Below, one piece after another: positions 48,976 to 55,605 of a stretch of 55,605 nucleotides of DNA. The notes beneath the pieces are model-generated. The model was not told the DNA's origin and searched no databases. It saw only the letters and a program-made list of their open reading frames with translations. The DNA comes from Sphingomonadales bacterium (GTDB taxonomy: Bacteria; Pseudomonadota; Alphaproteobacteria; Sphingomonadales; Sphingomonadaceae). The stretch is from assembly GCA_006226685.1 (NCBI GenBank), contig SBGG01000080.1, forward strand, positions 1-55,605, read 5' to 3'. Positions within the stretch are counted from its first letter, which is position 1, and each line of letters begins with the position of its first letter. A program made the translations under genes and the position numbers.

Positions 48976-49019
48976 GCATTTTCAGGTCGGAAGGAAACAT
49001 CTGACGAGCCGGAAAATGC
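48976..49019. repeat. Intergenic palindrome
   Basis: GCATTTTC and GAAAATGC are perfect 8-base arms around CGG...CCG in a 44-base element. Its shape resembles the short palindromes often scattered between alphaproteobacterial genes. Confidence 0.5.
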
Positions 49020-49131
49020 ACGGGGCAGACAAGCTGCGGTCGCCGCCGTCATGCCGCCTGTTGCGCGTATCCCCGCGTCGGGCTAGGGCGGGCTCCAGTC
49101 TTCGCAAGCATCAACAGACAGGACACCTCCC

Positions 49132-50127
49132 TTGACCCAGCCCATTCTGGATGTCGTCGCCATCGGCAACGCCATCGTCGACGTGATCGCCCAGGCCGAT
49201 GACGCCTTCATCGCCGAACATGCACTCTCCAAGGGCGGAATGCAGTTGATCGACGCCGAATTTGCCGACCTGCTCTATTCGCAAATGGGCGCGGCGATGG
49301 AAGTAAGCGGCGGTTCGGCGGCCAACACGCTGGCCGGGCTGGCGGCGCTGGGCAAGAAATGCGGTTTCATCGGCCAGACGGCGGACGATCAGTTGGGCCA
49401 GGTCTTCGCCCATGATATTCGCGCACTCGGCGTGACCTATACCACCGCCCCGGCCAGCGATGGCGTGCCGACCGCCCGCTGCCTCGTGCTGGTAACACCC
49501 GACGCCCAGCGGACGATGAACACCTTCCTCGGCGCGTCGCAGAACCTGCCCGCCGCCGCGCTCGATGCCGACCTGATCCGTTCGGCGGGCATCCTCTATC
49601 TCGAAGGCTATCTCTGGGATCCTGAGGAACCGCGCAAGGCGATGCGCAACGCGATCGACATCGCGCGGCAGGCCGGGCGCAAGATCGCCTTCACCCTGTC
49701 CGACGGCTTCGTGATCGAACGGCATCGCGCAGATTTTCAGGCGCTGATCGATCAGGGCCTGATCGATATTCTCTTTTCCAACGAGGCGGAAATTCAGGCG
49801 CTGGCGCAGGTACAGGGTTTCGACAAGGCCGTGGACGCCATCGCCTCCAAAGTGCCGTTGCTGGTATCGACGCGCAGCGAAAAAGGCGCGATCGCGATTC
49901 AGGGCGGCACCCGCTACGAGGTTTATGCCGCGCCGGTCACCGAGGTAATCGACACCACGGGTGCGGGCGACCTGTTCGCCGCCGGTTTCCTTGCCGCCCA
50001 TGTCGAGGGCCAGCCGATCGAGCAATGCCTGAAACTGGGCGCGGTCGCGGCGGCAGAGGTAATCTCGCACTATGGCGCGCGGCCCGAGGCGGACCTTCAG
50101 GTGCTGCGCGCGAAATCCGGCCTCTGA
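49132..50127 (+). CDS. PfkB family kinase, alphaproteobacterial adenosine kinase type
   Basis: Phosphorylates a nucleoside or sugar, probably adenosine to AMP. Read from TTG 49132; the family N-terminus (ILDVVAIGNAIVDVIAQADD) starts directly after it and no nearer ATG fits. The 331-residue product has GGSAANTLAGLAALG and the PfkB signature DTTGAGDLFAAGFL with the catalytic Asp. Length is normal. Confidence 0.9.
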   Translation: MTQPILDVVAIGNAIVDVIAQADDAFIAEHALSKGGMQLIDAEFADLLYSQMGAAMEVSGGSAANTLAGLAALGKKCGFIGQTADDQLGQVFAHDIRALGVTYTTAPASDGVPTARCLVLVTPDAQRTMNTFLGASQNLPAAALDADLIRSAGILYLEGYLWDPEEPRKAMRNAIDIARQAGRKIAFTLSDGFVIERHRADFQALIDQGLIDILFSNEAEIQALAQVQGFDKAVDAIASKVPLLVSTRSEKGAIAIQGGTRYEVYAAPVTEVIDTTGAGDLFAAGFLAAHVEGQPIEQCLKLGAVAAAEVISHYGARPEADLQVLRAKSGL

Positions 50128-50171
50128 ATTCCGGCTTTCGCGCCAACAAAGGGCGCGCTATTGCCACATCC

Positions 50172-50876
50172 ATGGCTCGCAACCGGAAGATCGCAAAAAC
50201 AACGCCGACGCGTCGGAACTGGCTCCGCTGGCCATTACGTATCGTCGGCGGTTTTCTGGCGCTTTCGGTCGCGATGGTGGTGATCTACCGCTTCGTGCCG
50301 CCGCCGGTAACGCTTACCATGCTGTTCGACCGGAACGGTATCACCAAGGACTGGATGAGCCTGTCGGAGATGGACCCGGACATGGCGCGCGCCGCCATCG
50401 CCGCCGAGGACGGCAAATTCTGCACCCATCATGGTTTCGACGCCGAGGCGATCGAAAAGGCAATCCAGCATAATGAGCGCGGCGGGCGCATTCGCGGCGG
50501 ATCGACGATCAGCCAGCAAACGGCCAAGAATGTCTTCCTGTGGCAAGGTGGCGGATATATCCGCAAGGGGCTGGAAGCCTATTTCACCCTGCTGATCGAA
50601 GCATTATGGGGCAAGCGGCGGATCATGGAAGTCTATCTCAACGTCGCCGAAACCGGCATCGGCACCTATGGCGCCAATGCCGGTGCGATGCGTTATTTCC
50701 ACCATGACGCCAGCAAGCTGACGCGCAGCGAAGCCGGACGCATCGCCGCAGTACTGCCCCTGCCGAAAAAGCGCGCGGCGATTTCCCCAAGTGGTTTCAC
50801 CCGCCGTTACGGCAATACCATCACGCGTCGCATCGCCATCGTTCAGCGCGACGGCCTCGACGCCTGCCTCAAATAA
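50172..50876 (+). CDS. mtgA: Monofunctional biosynthetic peptidoglycan transglycosylase
   Basis: Polymerises lipid II glycan strands at the inner membrane. The start at 50172 gives a short basic tail and one membrane helix (about residues 23-43). The 234-residue product has the GT51 motifs: AAIAAEDGKFCTHHGFD with the catalytic Glu, GGSTISQQTAKN, and EVYLNVAETGIGTYGA. No transpeptidase domain follows, as expected for MtgA. Confidence 0.95.
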   Translation: MARNRKIAKTTPTRRNWLRWPLRIVGGFLALSVAMVVIYRFVPPPVTLTMLFDRNGITKDWMSLSEMDPDMARAAIAAEDGKFCTHHGFDAEAIEKAIQHNERGGRIRGGSTISQQTAKNVFLWQGGGYIRKGLEAYFTLLIEALWGKRRIMEVYLNVAETGIGTYGANAGAMRYFHHDASKLTRSEAGRIAAVLPLPKKRAAISPSGFTRRYGNTITRRIAIVQRDGLDACLK

Positions 50877-50887
50877 GGAACCTGACG

Positions 50888-51562
50888 ATGAGTCAGGACG
50901 CCCCCGACCTCAGGCATATCGATTGCTGGATATTCGATCTCGACAACACCCTCTATCCGGCGGCGATGGATCTGTTCGGTCTGATCGACGAGCGGATGGG
51001 CGCCTATATCGTGCGCCTGCTCGGTTGCGATGCGGGCGAAGCGCGCCGGGTACAGAAAGGCTATTTCCTCGATCACGGCACGACGCTGTCCGGGCTGATG
51101 CACCATCATGGCGTCGATCCGCATCATTTTCTCGATTTCGTCCATGACATCGATCTCGACCGGCTGACCGTCGATCCCGAACTGGTCGCCCATATAGAGG
51201 CGCTGCCCGGCCGAAAGCTGGTCTTCACCAATGGCGACACCCCCTATGCGCAACGGGTGCTGGACCGCCTGGGCCTGGGCCATTGCTTCGAGGCGGTGCA
51301 CGACATCCACGCCACCGGATACCGGCCCAAACCCGATCCGCACGGCTATAGAATGCTGCGCGACGATTTCGGGATTGACCTTGCGCGCGCCGCTTTCTTC
51401 GAGGATATGGCCCGGAACCTGAAGCCCGCCAAGGCGCTGGGCATGTCCACCATCTGGCTCAACAACGGGTCGGAAAGCGGACATATCGACGCCCATCCGG
51501 ACTTCATCGATTTCGAGACCACGCATCTGACGCCGTTTCTCGGCCAGATATTGGGAGTTTAA
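50888..51562 (+). CDS. Pyrimidine 5'-nucleotidase (HAD superfamily)
   Basis: Predicted to dephosphorylate pyrimidine nucleotides, like yeast Sdt1. The 224-residue product has HAD motif [10 protein letters not shown], motif II FTNGD, the motif III lysine in YRPKPDP and motif [11 protein letters not shown]. It starts 11 bases after mtgA and its stop overlaps the dapD start (TAATG). Confidence 0.88.
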   Translation: MSQDAPDLRHIDCWIFDLDNTLYPAAMDLFGLIDERMGAYIVRLLGCDAGEARRVQKGYFLDHGTTLSGLMHHHGVDPHHFLDFVHDIDLDRLTVDPELVAHIEALPGRKLVFTNGDTPYAQRVLDRLGLGHCFEAVHDIHATGYRPKPDPHGYRMLRDDFGIDLARAAFFEDMARNLKPAKALGMSTIWLNNGSESGHIDAHPDFIDFETTHLTPFLGQILGV

Positions 51563-52410
51563 TGATGACCGACCATGCCGACCTGATCGCCACCATCGAC
51601 GCCGCGTGGGAAGACCGCGCTGCCGTGTCGTTCGAGACCAAGGGCGATGTGCGCGTTGCCGTTGACCGCGCGCTGGCGCTGCTCGATTCGGGCGCGGCCC
51701 GCGTCGCAGAGCCGACCGGCGATGGCTGGCAGGTCAATCAATGGCTGAAAAAGGCCGTGCTGCTCTCCTTCCGTCTCAACGACAATGCGCTGATCGCCGG
51801 CGGGCCGGGCGAAGCGCATTGGTGGGACAAGGTGCCGAGTAAATTTTCCGGCTGGGATGCGGACCGTTTCCGCGCCGCCGGTTTCCGCGCCGTGCCGGGC
51901 AGCGTCGCCCGTGCCGGGTCCTTCATCGCTAAGAATGTCGTACTGATGCCGAGCTTCGTCAACATCGGCGCCTTCGTCGACGAGGGCACGATGGTCGACA
52001 CCTGGGCGACGGTGGGAAGCTGCGCCCAGATCGGCAAGAATGTCCATTTGTCCGGCGGCGTCGGCATTGGCGGCGTACTGGAACCGTTGCAGGCCGATCC
52101 GGTCATCATCGAGGATGACTGCTTCATCGGCGCCCGTTCCGAAGTGGTCGAGGGCGTCCGCATCGGCAAGGGCGCGGTGCTGTCGATGGGCGTGTTCATC
52201 TCCAAGACCTCGAAGATCATCGATCGTACCACCGGCGAGACCTTTGTCGGCGAAGTTCCGCCCTATGCGGTGGTCGTGCCCGGCTCACTGCCCGGCAAGC
52301 CCCTGCCCGACGGCACGCCCGGGCCGAATCTCGCTTGCGCGGTGATCGTTAAGCGCGTGGACGCGCAGACCCGCGCAAAAACCGCGATCAACGATCTGTT
52401 GCGCGACTGA
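51562..52410 (+). CDS. dapD: 2,3,4,5-tetrahydropyridine-2,6-dicarboxylate N-succinyltransferase
   Basis: Succinylates tetrahydrodipicolinate in the succinylase route to meso-diaminopimelate and lysine. The 282-residue product has the left-handed beta-helix hexapeptide repeats ([29 protein letters not shown]) and [20 protein letters not shown] typical of DapD. ATG 51565 is an alternative start. It shares a short operon with mtgA and the HAD gene, joining precursor supply and glycan polymerisation for the cell wall. Confidence 0.96.
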   Translation: MMTDHADLIATIDAAWEDRAAVSFETKGDVRVAVDRALALLDSGAARVAEPTGDGWQVNQWLKKAVLLSFRLNDNALIAGGPGEAHWWDKVPSKFSGWDADRFRAAGFRAVPGSVARAGSFIAKNVVLMPSFVNIGAFVDEGTMVDTWATVGSCAQIGKNVHLSGGVGIGGVLEPLQADPVIIEDDCFIGARSEVVEGVRIGKGAVLSMGVFISKTSKIIDRTTGETFVGEVPPYAVVVPGSLPGKPLPDGTPGPNLACAVIVKRVDAQTRAKTAINDLLRD

Positions 52411-52419
52411 ACGCCCTGA

Positions 52420-52443
52420 CTCCGCCCTCGAACGGGGGCGGAG
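52420..52443 (+). terminator. Stem-loop after dapD
   Basis: CTCCGCCC and GGGCGGAG form an 8-bp stem 10 bases after the dapD stop. No T-run follows, so intrinsic termination is uncertain. Confidence 0.5.
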
Positions 52444-52781
52444 GATGCGTCACATCGCTCCCGCGTCAACAAAAAAATCGCCTGTTTATATACTATTAGA
52501 ACTTGCAGTCAGCCTTTCGGCATGACATCGCTTTACCGGCGGCTCTGGTCCGGCCCCACTCGGGCCAGCGTTCGCATGGGCAACCTTTTCGGGGGGGCCT
52601 GTCTGGGCCGGATATGGTGAACCCCACAGCAGCCATGTCCGGCCCGGACAAATAATGACATCATACCAGTCGATGCCACCTGATCCCGGCCAGACCTGGA
52701 TGCAAGAGTCACCTTCCGGGGTCCTCCCCGTATATCATGCCCGGCACGCTCTCTCCTGGCCCGACAGCAAGCCGGTGCCCT

Positions 52782-52829
52782 GTCATGATTTCCAAGCCGT
52801 GGAATGTTTCATTTCGCTCGAAATCACTC
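52782..52829. repeat. 48-base palindromic repeat, copy 1
   Basis: Contains outer arms GATTTC/GAAATC and inner arms ending in AATG-TTT-CATT, so each copy can fold into a hairpin. It differs from copy 2 at only 4 of 48 bases. Confidence 0.85.
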
Positions 52830-52884
52830 CGGGTCCGGTTCGATTTTGACCGGATCAAAGCCCCGGCCCGGATCTTTTGGGTTC

Positions 52885-52932
52885 GTCGTGATTTCCGAGC
52901 CGCGAAATGTTTCATTTCGCTCGAAATCACTC
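52885..52932. repeat. 48-base palindromic repeat, copy 2
   Basis: Same element 103 bases downstream, ending 12 bases before the ABC exporter start. Here the inner stem is better (CGAAATG-TTT-CATTTCG), suggesting this is the less decayed copy. Confidence 0.85.
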
Positions 52933-52944
52933 TAAACGCCTGCC

Positions 52945-54771
52945 ATGCCGCCTGATACATCTTCCGCCAATCAGCCCATGCCGCCGCTCGGCGCGACTCT
53001 GCGGCGTTTCCTGCCCTATCTCTGGCCCGCCGATGCCCCTGCATTGCGGTTCCGGGTGGTTGTCGCAATGCTGCTGGTGCTTGCGGCCAAGGGCGTCATC
53101 CTCATCATGCCCTTCGCCTATAAGGGCGCGATCGATCGCATGGTGCCGGGGCTGGAGCCGCAAGCGGGCCTCGCTATCGCACTGGTCGTCGCCTATGCGG
53201 CAGCGCGTTTCGGTGGCGTATTATTCGACAATCTGCGCAATGTCGTGTTCGAACGGGTTGGACAGGAGGCGACGCGACGGCTGGCCGAACATGTGTTCGT
53301 CCACCTGCACCAGCTGTCCCTGCGCTTTCATCTCAATCGCCGGACCGGCGGCGTTACCAAGGTAATCGAGCGCGGCACGAAGAGCATCGATACGATGCTC
53401 TATTTCCTGTTGTTCAACATCGCGCCGACGGTCATCGAACTGACGGCCGTATGCATCATCTTCTTCCTGAAATTCGGCATCGGATTGGTGGCGGCAACGC
53501 TGGCCATGGTCGCGCTCTACATCTGGTTTACCCGTACGGTGACCGAATGGCGCAACCAGTTGCGCCGCGACATGGTCGATCTCGACACCGATGCCGTCGC
53601 CCATGCTGTAGACAGCCTGCTCAATTTCGAAACGGTCAAATATTTCGGGGCGGAACGGCGCGAGGCCGACCGCTACAGTGGCGCGATCCGCAGCTATGCC
53701 GCCGCCGCGGTCAAATCCGAAAACAGCCTTGCCGCGCTCAACATCGGCCAGTCGCTCATCACCAACCTGATGATGGCAGGAGCGATGGGCTTTACCGTCT
53801 GGGGCTGGAGCACCGGTCGGTTCACGACCGGCGACGTGGTTCTGGTCAACACGCTGCTCGCCCAGCTTTTCCGGCCGCTCGACATGCTTGGCATGGTCTA
53901 TCGCACCATCCGTCAGGGCGCGATCGACATGGAGGCGATGTTCAGGTTGATCGATACGCCCGAAGAGATTGTGGATGTCGCCAATGCCCCACCTCTGCAT
54001 GTGAAGGCAGGCGAAGTCCGGTTCGACAATGTCCGCTTCGGCTATGATCCCGACCGCGAGATATTGCACGGGGTCAGCTTCACCATTCCGGCGGGGAAGA
54101 CGCTGGCGATCGTCGGTCCGACCGGCGCGGGCAAATCGACCATCGCCCGCCTCCTCTTCCGCTTTTACGACACGACCAGCGGGCGTATCACCATCGACGG
54201 GCAGGACATCGCCCAGGTGACGCAGGACAGCCTGCGCCATGCAATCGGTATCGTCCCGCAGGACATGGTGCTGTTCAACGATACGATCGGCTATAATATC
54301 GGCTATGGTCGGGAGGGCGCGGATCAGGGCGCGATTGAGGCGGCGGCAAAGGACGCGGCGATCCACGACTTCATCCTGTCCCTGCCCAAAGGCTATGACA
54401 CGCGCGTCGGCGAACGCGGCCTGAAACTGTCGGGCGGCGAGAAACAGCGGGTGGCGATTGCCCGCACCCTGCTCAAAGATCCGCCCGTGCTGATCCTTGA
54501 CGAGGCGACGAGCGCGCTCGACAGCCGGACCGAAGCGTCGATCCAGCAGGTATTGGGGGAAATGTCGCGACGGCGAACCACCATCATCGTCGCGCACCGC
54601 CTGTCGACCGTAGTGGACGCGGACGAAATCATCGTGCTGGAAAGCGGCCTCATCGCCGAACGGGGCAGCCATGCGGCTCTGATCGCCCGCAACGGCCTTT
54701 ATGCGCAAATGTGGGCGCGACAGGCGGTGGAACGGGAACAGGGCGATCAGGCCGACACGATCGATGCCTGA
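52945..54771 (+). CDS. Atm1/HMT1-type ABC exporter, fused permease and ATPase
   Basis: Half-transporter that dimerises in the inner membrane; Atm1 relatives export glutathione-linked metals or sulfur species. The 608-residue product has six membrane helices in the first 320 residues, including the Atm1-like HLNRRTGGVTKVIERGTKSI, then the ATPase with Walker A GPTGAGKST, Q-loop VPQDMVLF, signature LSGGEKQR, Walker B VLILDEATSALD and the switch His in VAHRLST. All catalytic motifs are intact. The start lies 12 bases after a palindromic repeat. Confidence 0.93.
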   Translation: MPPDTSSANQPMPPLGATLRRFLPYLWPADAPALRFRVVVAMLLVLAAKGVILIMPFAYKGAIDRMVPGLEPQAGLAIALVVAYAAARFGGVLFDNLRNVVFERVGQEATRRLAEHVFVHLHQLSLRFHLNRRTGGVTKVIERGTKSIDTMLYFLLFNIAPTVIELTAVCIIFFLKFGIGLVAATLAMVALYIWFTRTVTEWRNQLRRDMVDLDTDAVAHAVDSLLNFETVKYFGAERREADRYSGAIRSYAAAAVKSENSLAALNIGQSLITNLMMAGAMGFTVWGWSTGRFTTGDVVLVNTLLAQLFRPLDMLGMVYRTIRQGAIDMEAMFRLIDTPEEIVDVANAPPLHVKAGEVRFDNVRFGYDPDREILHGVSFTIPAGKTLAIVGPTGAGKSTIARLLFRFYDTTSGRITIDGQDIAQVTQDSLRHAIGIVPQDMVLFNDTIGYNIGYGREGADQGAIEAAAKDAAIHDFILSLPKGYDTRVGERGLKLSGGEKQRVAIARTLLKDPPVLILDEATSALDSRTEASIQQVLGEMSRRRTTIIVAHRLSTVVDADEIIVLESGLIAERGSHAALIARNGLYAQMWARQAVEREQGDQADTIDA

Positions 54772-54792
54772 AGGCTTCCGCACTTGAACTTC

Positions 54793-54825
54793 GCCCTGCG
54801 CGGCGTATTACGGGCCGCGCAGGGC
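54793..54825 (+). terminator. Stem-loop after the ABC exporter gene
   Basis: GCCCTGCGCGGC and GCCGCGCAGGGC form a perfect 12-bp stem with a 9-base loop, 21 bases after the stop and before the next gene. No T-run follows. Confidence 0.5.
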
Positions 54826-54863
54826 CACATGGCCCACCCCCTACAGGCCGCAGGAGACCGAGC

Positions 54864-55307
54864 ATGTTCCGTCAGCTTACCGATGCCATTTTCGTCTCGC
54901 CTCAGATCAGCGTTGCCGATGTCGAGCAGGCCAGGGCCATAGGAGTGACCTTCATCCTCAACAATCGGCCCGATGACGAGGAGCCGGGGCAGGTAAACGG
55001 CGCGGAGATAGAGGCGGCGGCGCAGGCGGCGGGGATCGGCTATGCCGCCGTTCCGGTGACCCATGGCGGTTTCGCCCCCTGGCAGATTGACGGCATGGAC
55101 GAGGCGTTGCGCGCCAGCGGCGAAGGCAAGTTGCTCGCTTATTGTCGCTCCGGCACCCGTTCGACCCTGCTCTGGGCGTTGTCGCGCGCACGCGATGGCG
55201 AAAATGGTGACGCTCTGGCGGCGCAGGCCGCCGCCGCCGGATATGATATCGGCCCGGTACGCCAGATCATGGACGCCCTCGCCGCCGGTAATGCCGGCAC
55301 AAATTAA
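54864..55307 (+). CDS. TIGR01244/DUF442 family phosphatase-like protein
   Basis: Small protein with a tyrosine-phosphatase/rhodanese-like loop, annotated in this family as sulfur transferase or beta-lactamase hydrolase-like. The start at 54864 has GGAG upstream. The 147-residue product begins MFRQLTDAIFVSPQISVADV, has NNRPDDEEPGQ and the active-site loop YCRSGTRST (C-x5-R). Family members are often linked to sulfide or glutathione-persulfide handling, which would suit the Atm1-type exporter next door; this link is inferred. Confidence 0.88.
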   Translation: MFRQLTDAIFVSPQISVADVEQARAIGVTFILNNRPDDEEPGQVNGAEIEAAAQAAGIGYAAVPVTHGGFAPWQIDGMDEALRASGEGKLLAYCRSGTRSTLLWALSRARDGENGDALAAQAAAAGYDIGPVRQIMDALAAGNAGTN

Positions 55308-55605
55308 TCCCGAAGATGGCGGAGAGAGTGACTTTCCGTCTCACTTGAAACGAGCGACGCATCTCGCTCCGGGGATGCACGCTCAGAGCGGGTGAACACC
55401 GAAGCAGGCGGAAACGCCATTTGCAGGCTGTCAGGGGGCTGGGGCCGCAGATTACAGAAGATCACAATGTTCGATACTCTCCAGGACCGCCGGGGGGCTG
55501 TTGCTAGGGCCAGGACCCATTACTGGCACTGTTGAGGTTTGAAGCAAAATGGCTCAGCGCAAGGAGGAAAGGCGCAGGAATATGTCGATATTTCCAGGCT
55601 TTTCG
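55308..55605. other. Region without a recognised gene at the right edge
   Basis: No complete gene is supported. A reading frame opens at ATG 55549 and stays open for 19 codons to the edge, too short to judge. The stretch from 55504 may be an insertion-sequence end. Confidence 0.5.
55504..55605. mobile_element. Possible end of an IS5-type insertion sequence, cut by the window
   Basis: CTAG followed by GGGCCAGGACCC resembles, from memory, the termini of IS5-family elements that insert at CTAG. No transposase is visible inside the window, so this is only a suggestion. Confidence 0.2.

Larger units (their letters stand above)
52411..52944. other. Gene-free region between dapD and the ABC exporter
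   Basis: No gene is supported. It holds a hairpin after dapD (52420-52443), an AT-rich patch near 52475-52505, a long hairpin at 52605-52645 (13-base arms GGGCCGGATATGG / CCATGTCCGGCCC, one wobble) and two copies of a 48-base repeat (52782 and 52885). Confidence 0.6.

Noticed and set aside
53221..54783. 520-codon frame opposite the ABC exporter
   Set aside because: Antisense shadow; all ABC motifs are on the plus strand.

Overview
This GC-rich window comes from a chromosome of an alphaproteobacterium, most likely a sphingomonad (Sphingomonadaceae). That placement rests on recognising protein families and their wording, not on a search. The evidence is the alphaproteobacterial EF-Tu, S5, L3 and L15 forms, the fused class I fumarase, the alphaproteobacterial adenosine-kinase-type PfkB protein, and several small exported proteins typical of this group.

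Layout. 1-4151: 3' part of guaA (cut by the window edge), an exported hypothetical protein and a secreted prolyl oligopeptidase, all on the minus strand. 4269-26633: one nearly complete str-S10-spc-alpha ribosomal supercluster on the minus strand (rpsL-rpsG-fusA-tuf-rpsJ-rplC-D-W-B-rpsS-rplV-rpsC-rplP-rpmC-rpsQ-rplN-X-E-rpsN-H-rplF-R-rpsE-rpmD-DUF1737-rplO-secY-adk, then rpsM-rpsK-rpoA-rplQ). It is interrupted between adk and rpsM by a plus-strand insert (7187-9646): a single-domain response regulator and a btaA-btaB pair for betaine lipid (DGTS) synthesis. Hairpins that look like intrinsic terminators lie between tuf/rpsJ, rpsJ/rplC, rplO/secY and rpsM/rpsK, so the cluster is probably several transcription units.

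27261-37375: M23 peptidase with bactofilin (plus); then DUF805 protein, small exported protein, YifB/ComM ATPase, a ClC antiporter coupled to an MBL-fold hydrolase, and two unrelated fumarases (iron-sulfur class I, then class II FumC), all minus. 37981-41837: class Ia ribonucleotide reductase nrdA...nrdB with two small membrane-protein genes between the subunits, preceded by two NrdR-box-like sites. 41986-46970: an entericidin-type lipoprotein, a glycine-zipper protein, and a three-gene envelope operon (FAD oxidoreductase, GtrA, GT-C-like membrane protein). 46936-55307: Tat-exported MsrB, QueG, a lipoprotein, adenosine kinase, MtgA, a HAD nucleotidase, DapD, an Atm1-type ABC exporter and a TIGR01244/DUF442 phosphatase-like protein. 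The last 300 bases hold no recognised gene but may carry the end of an insertion sequence.

The most interesting points are: the betaine-lipid operon embedded in ribosomal genes, with an 11-bp-periodic Pho-box-like array directly upstream; ribosomal protein S12 with arginine at position 88, a substitution known to give streptomycin resistance elsewhere; an RNR lacking the ATP-cone in both subunits and carrying two small membrane genes in its operon; and a set of hairpins dividing the ribosomal cluster.
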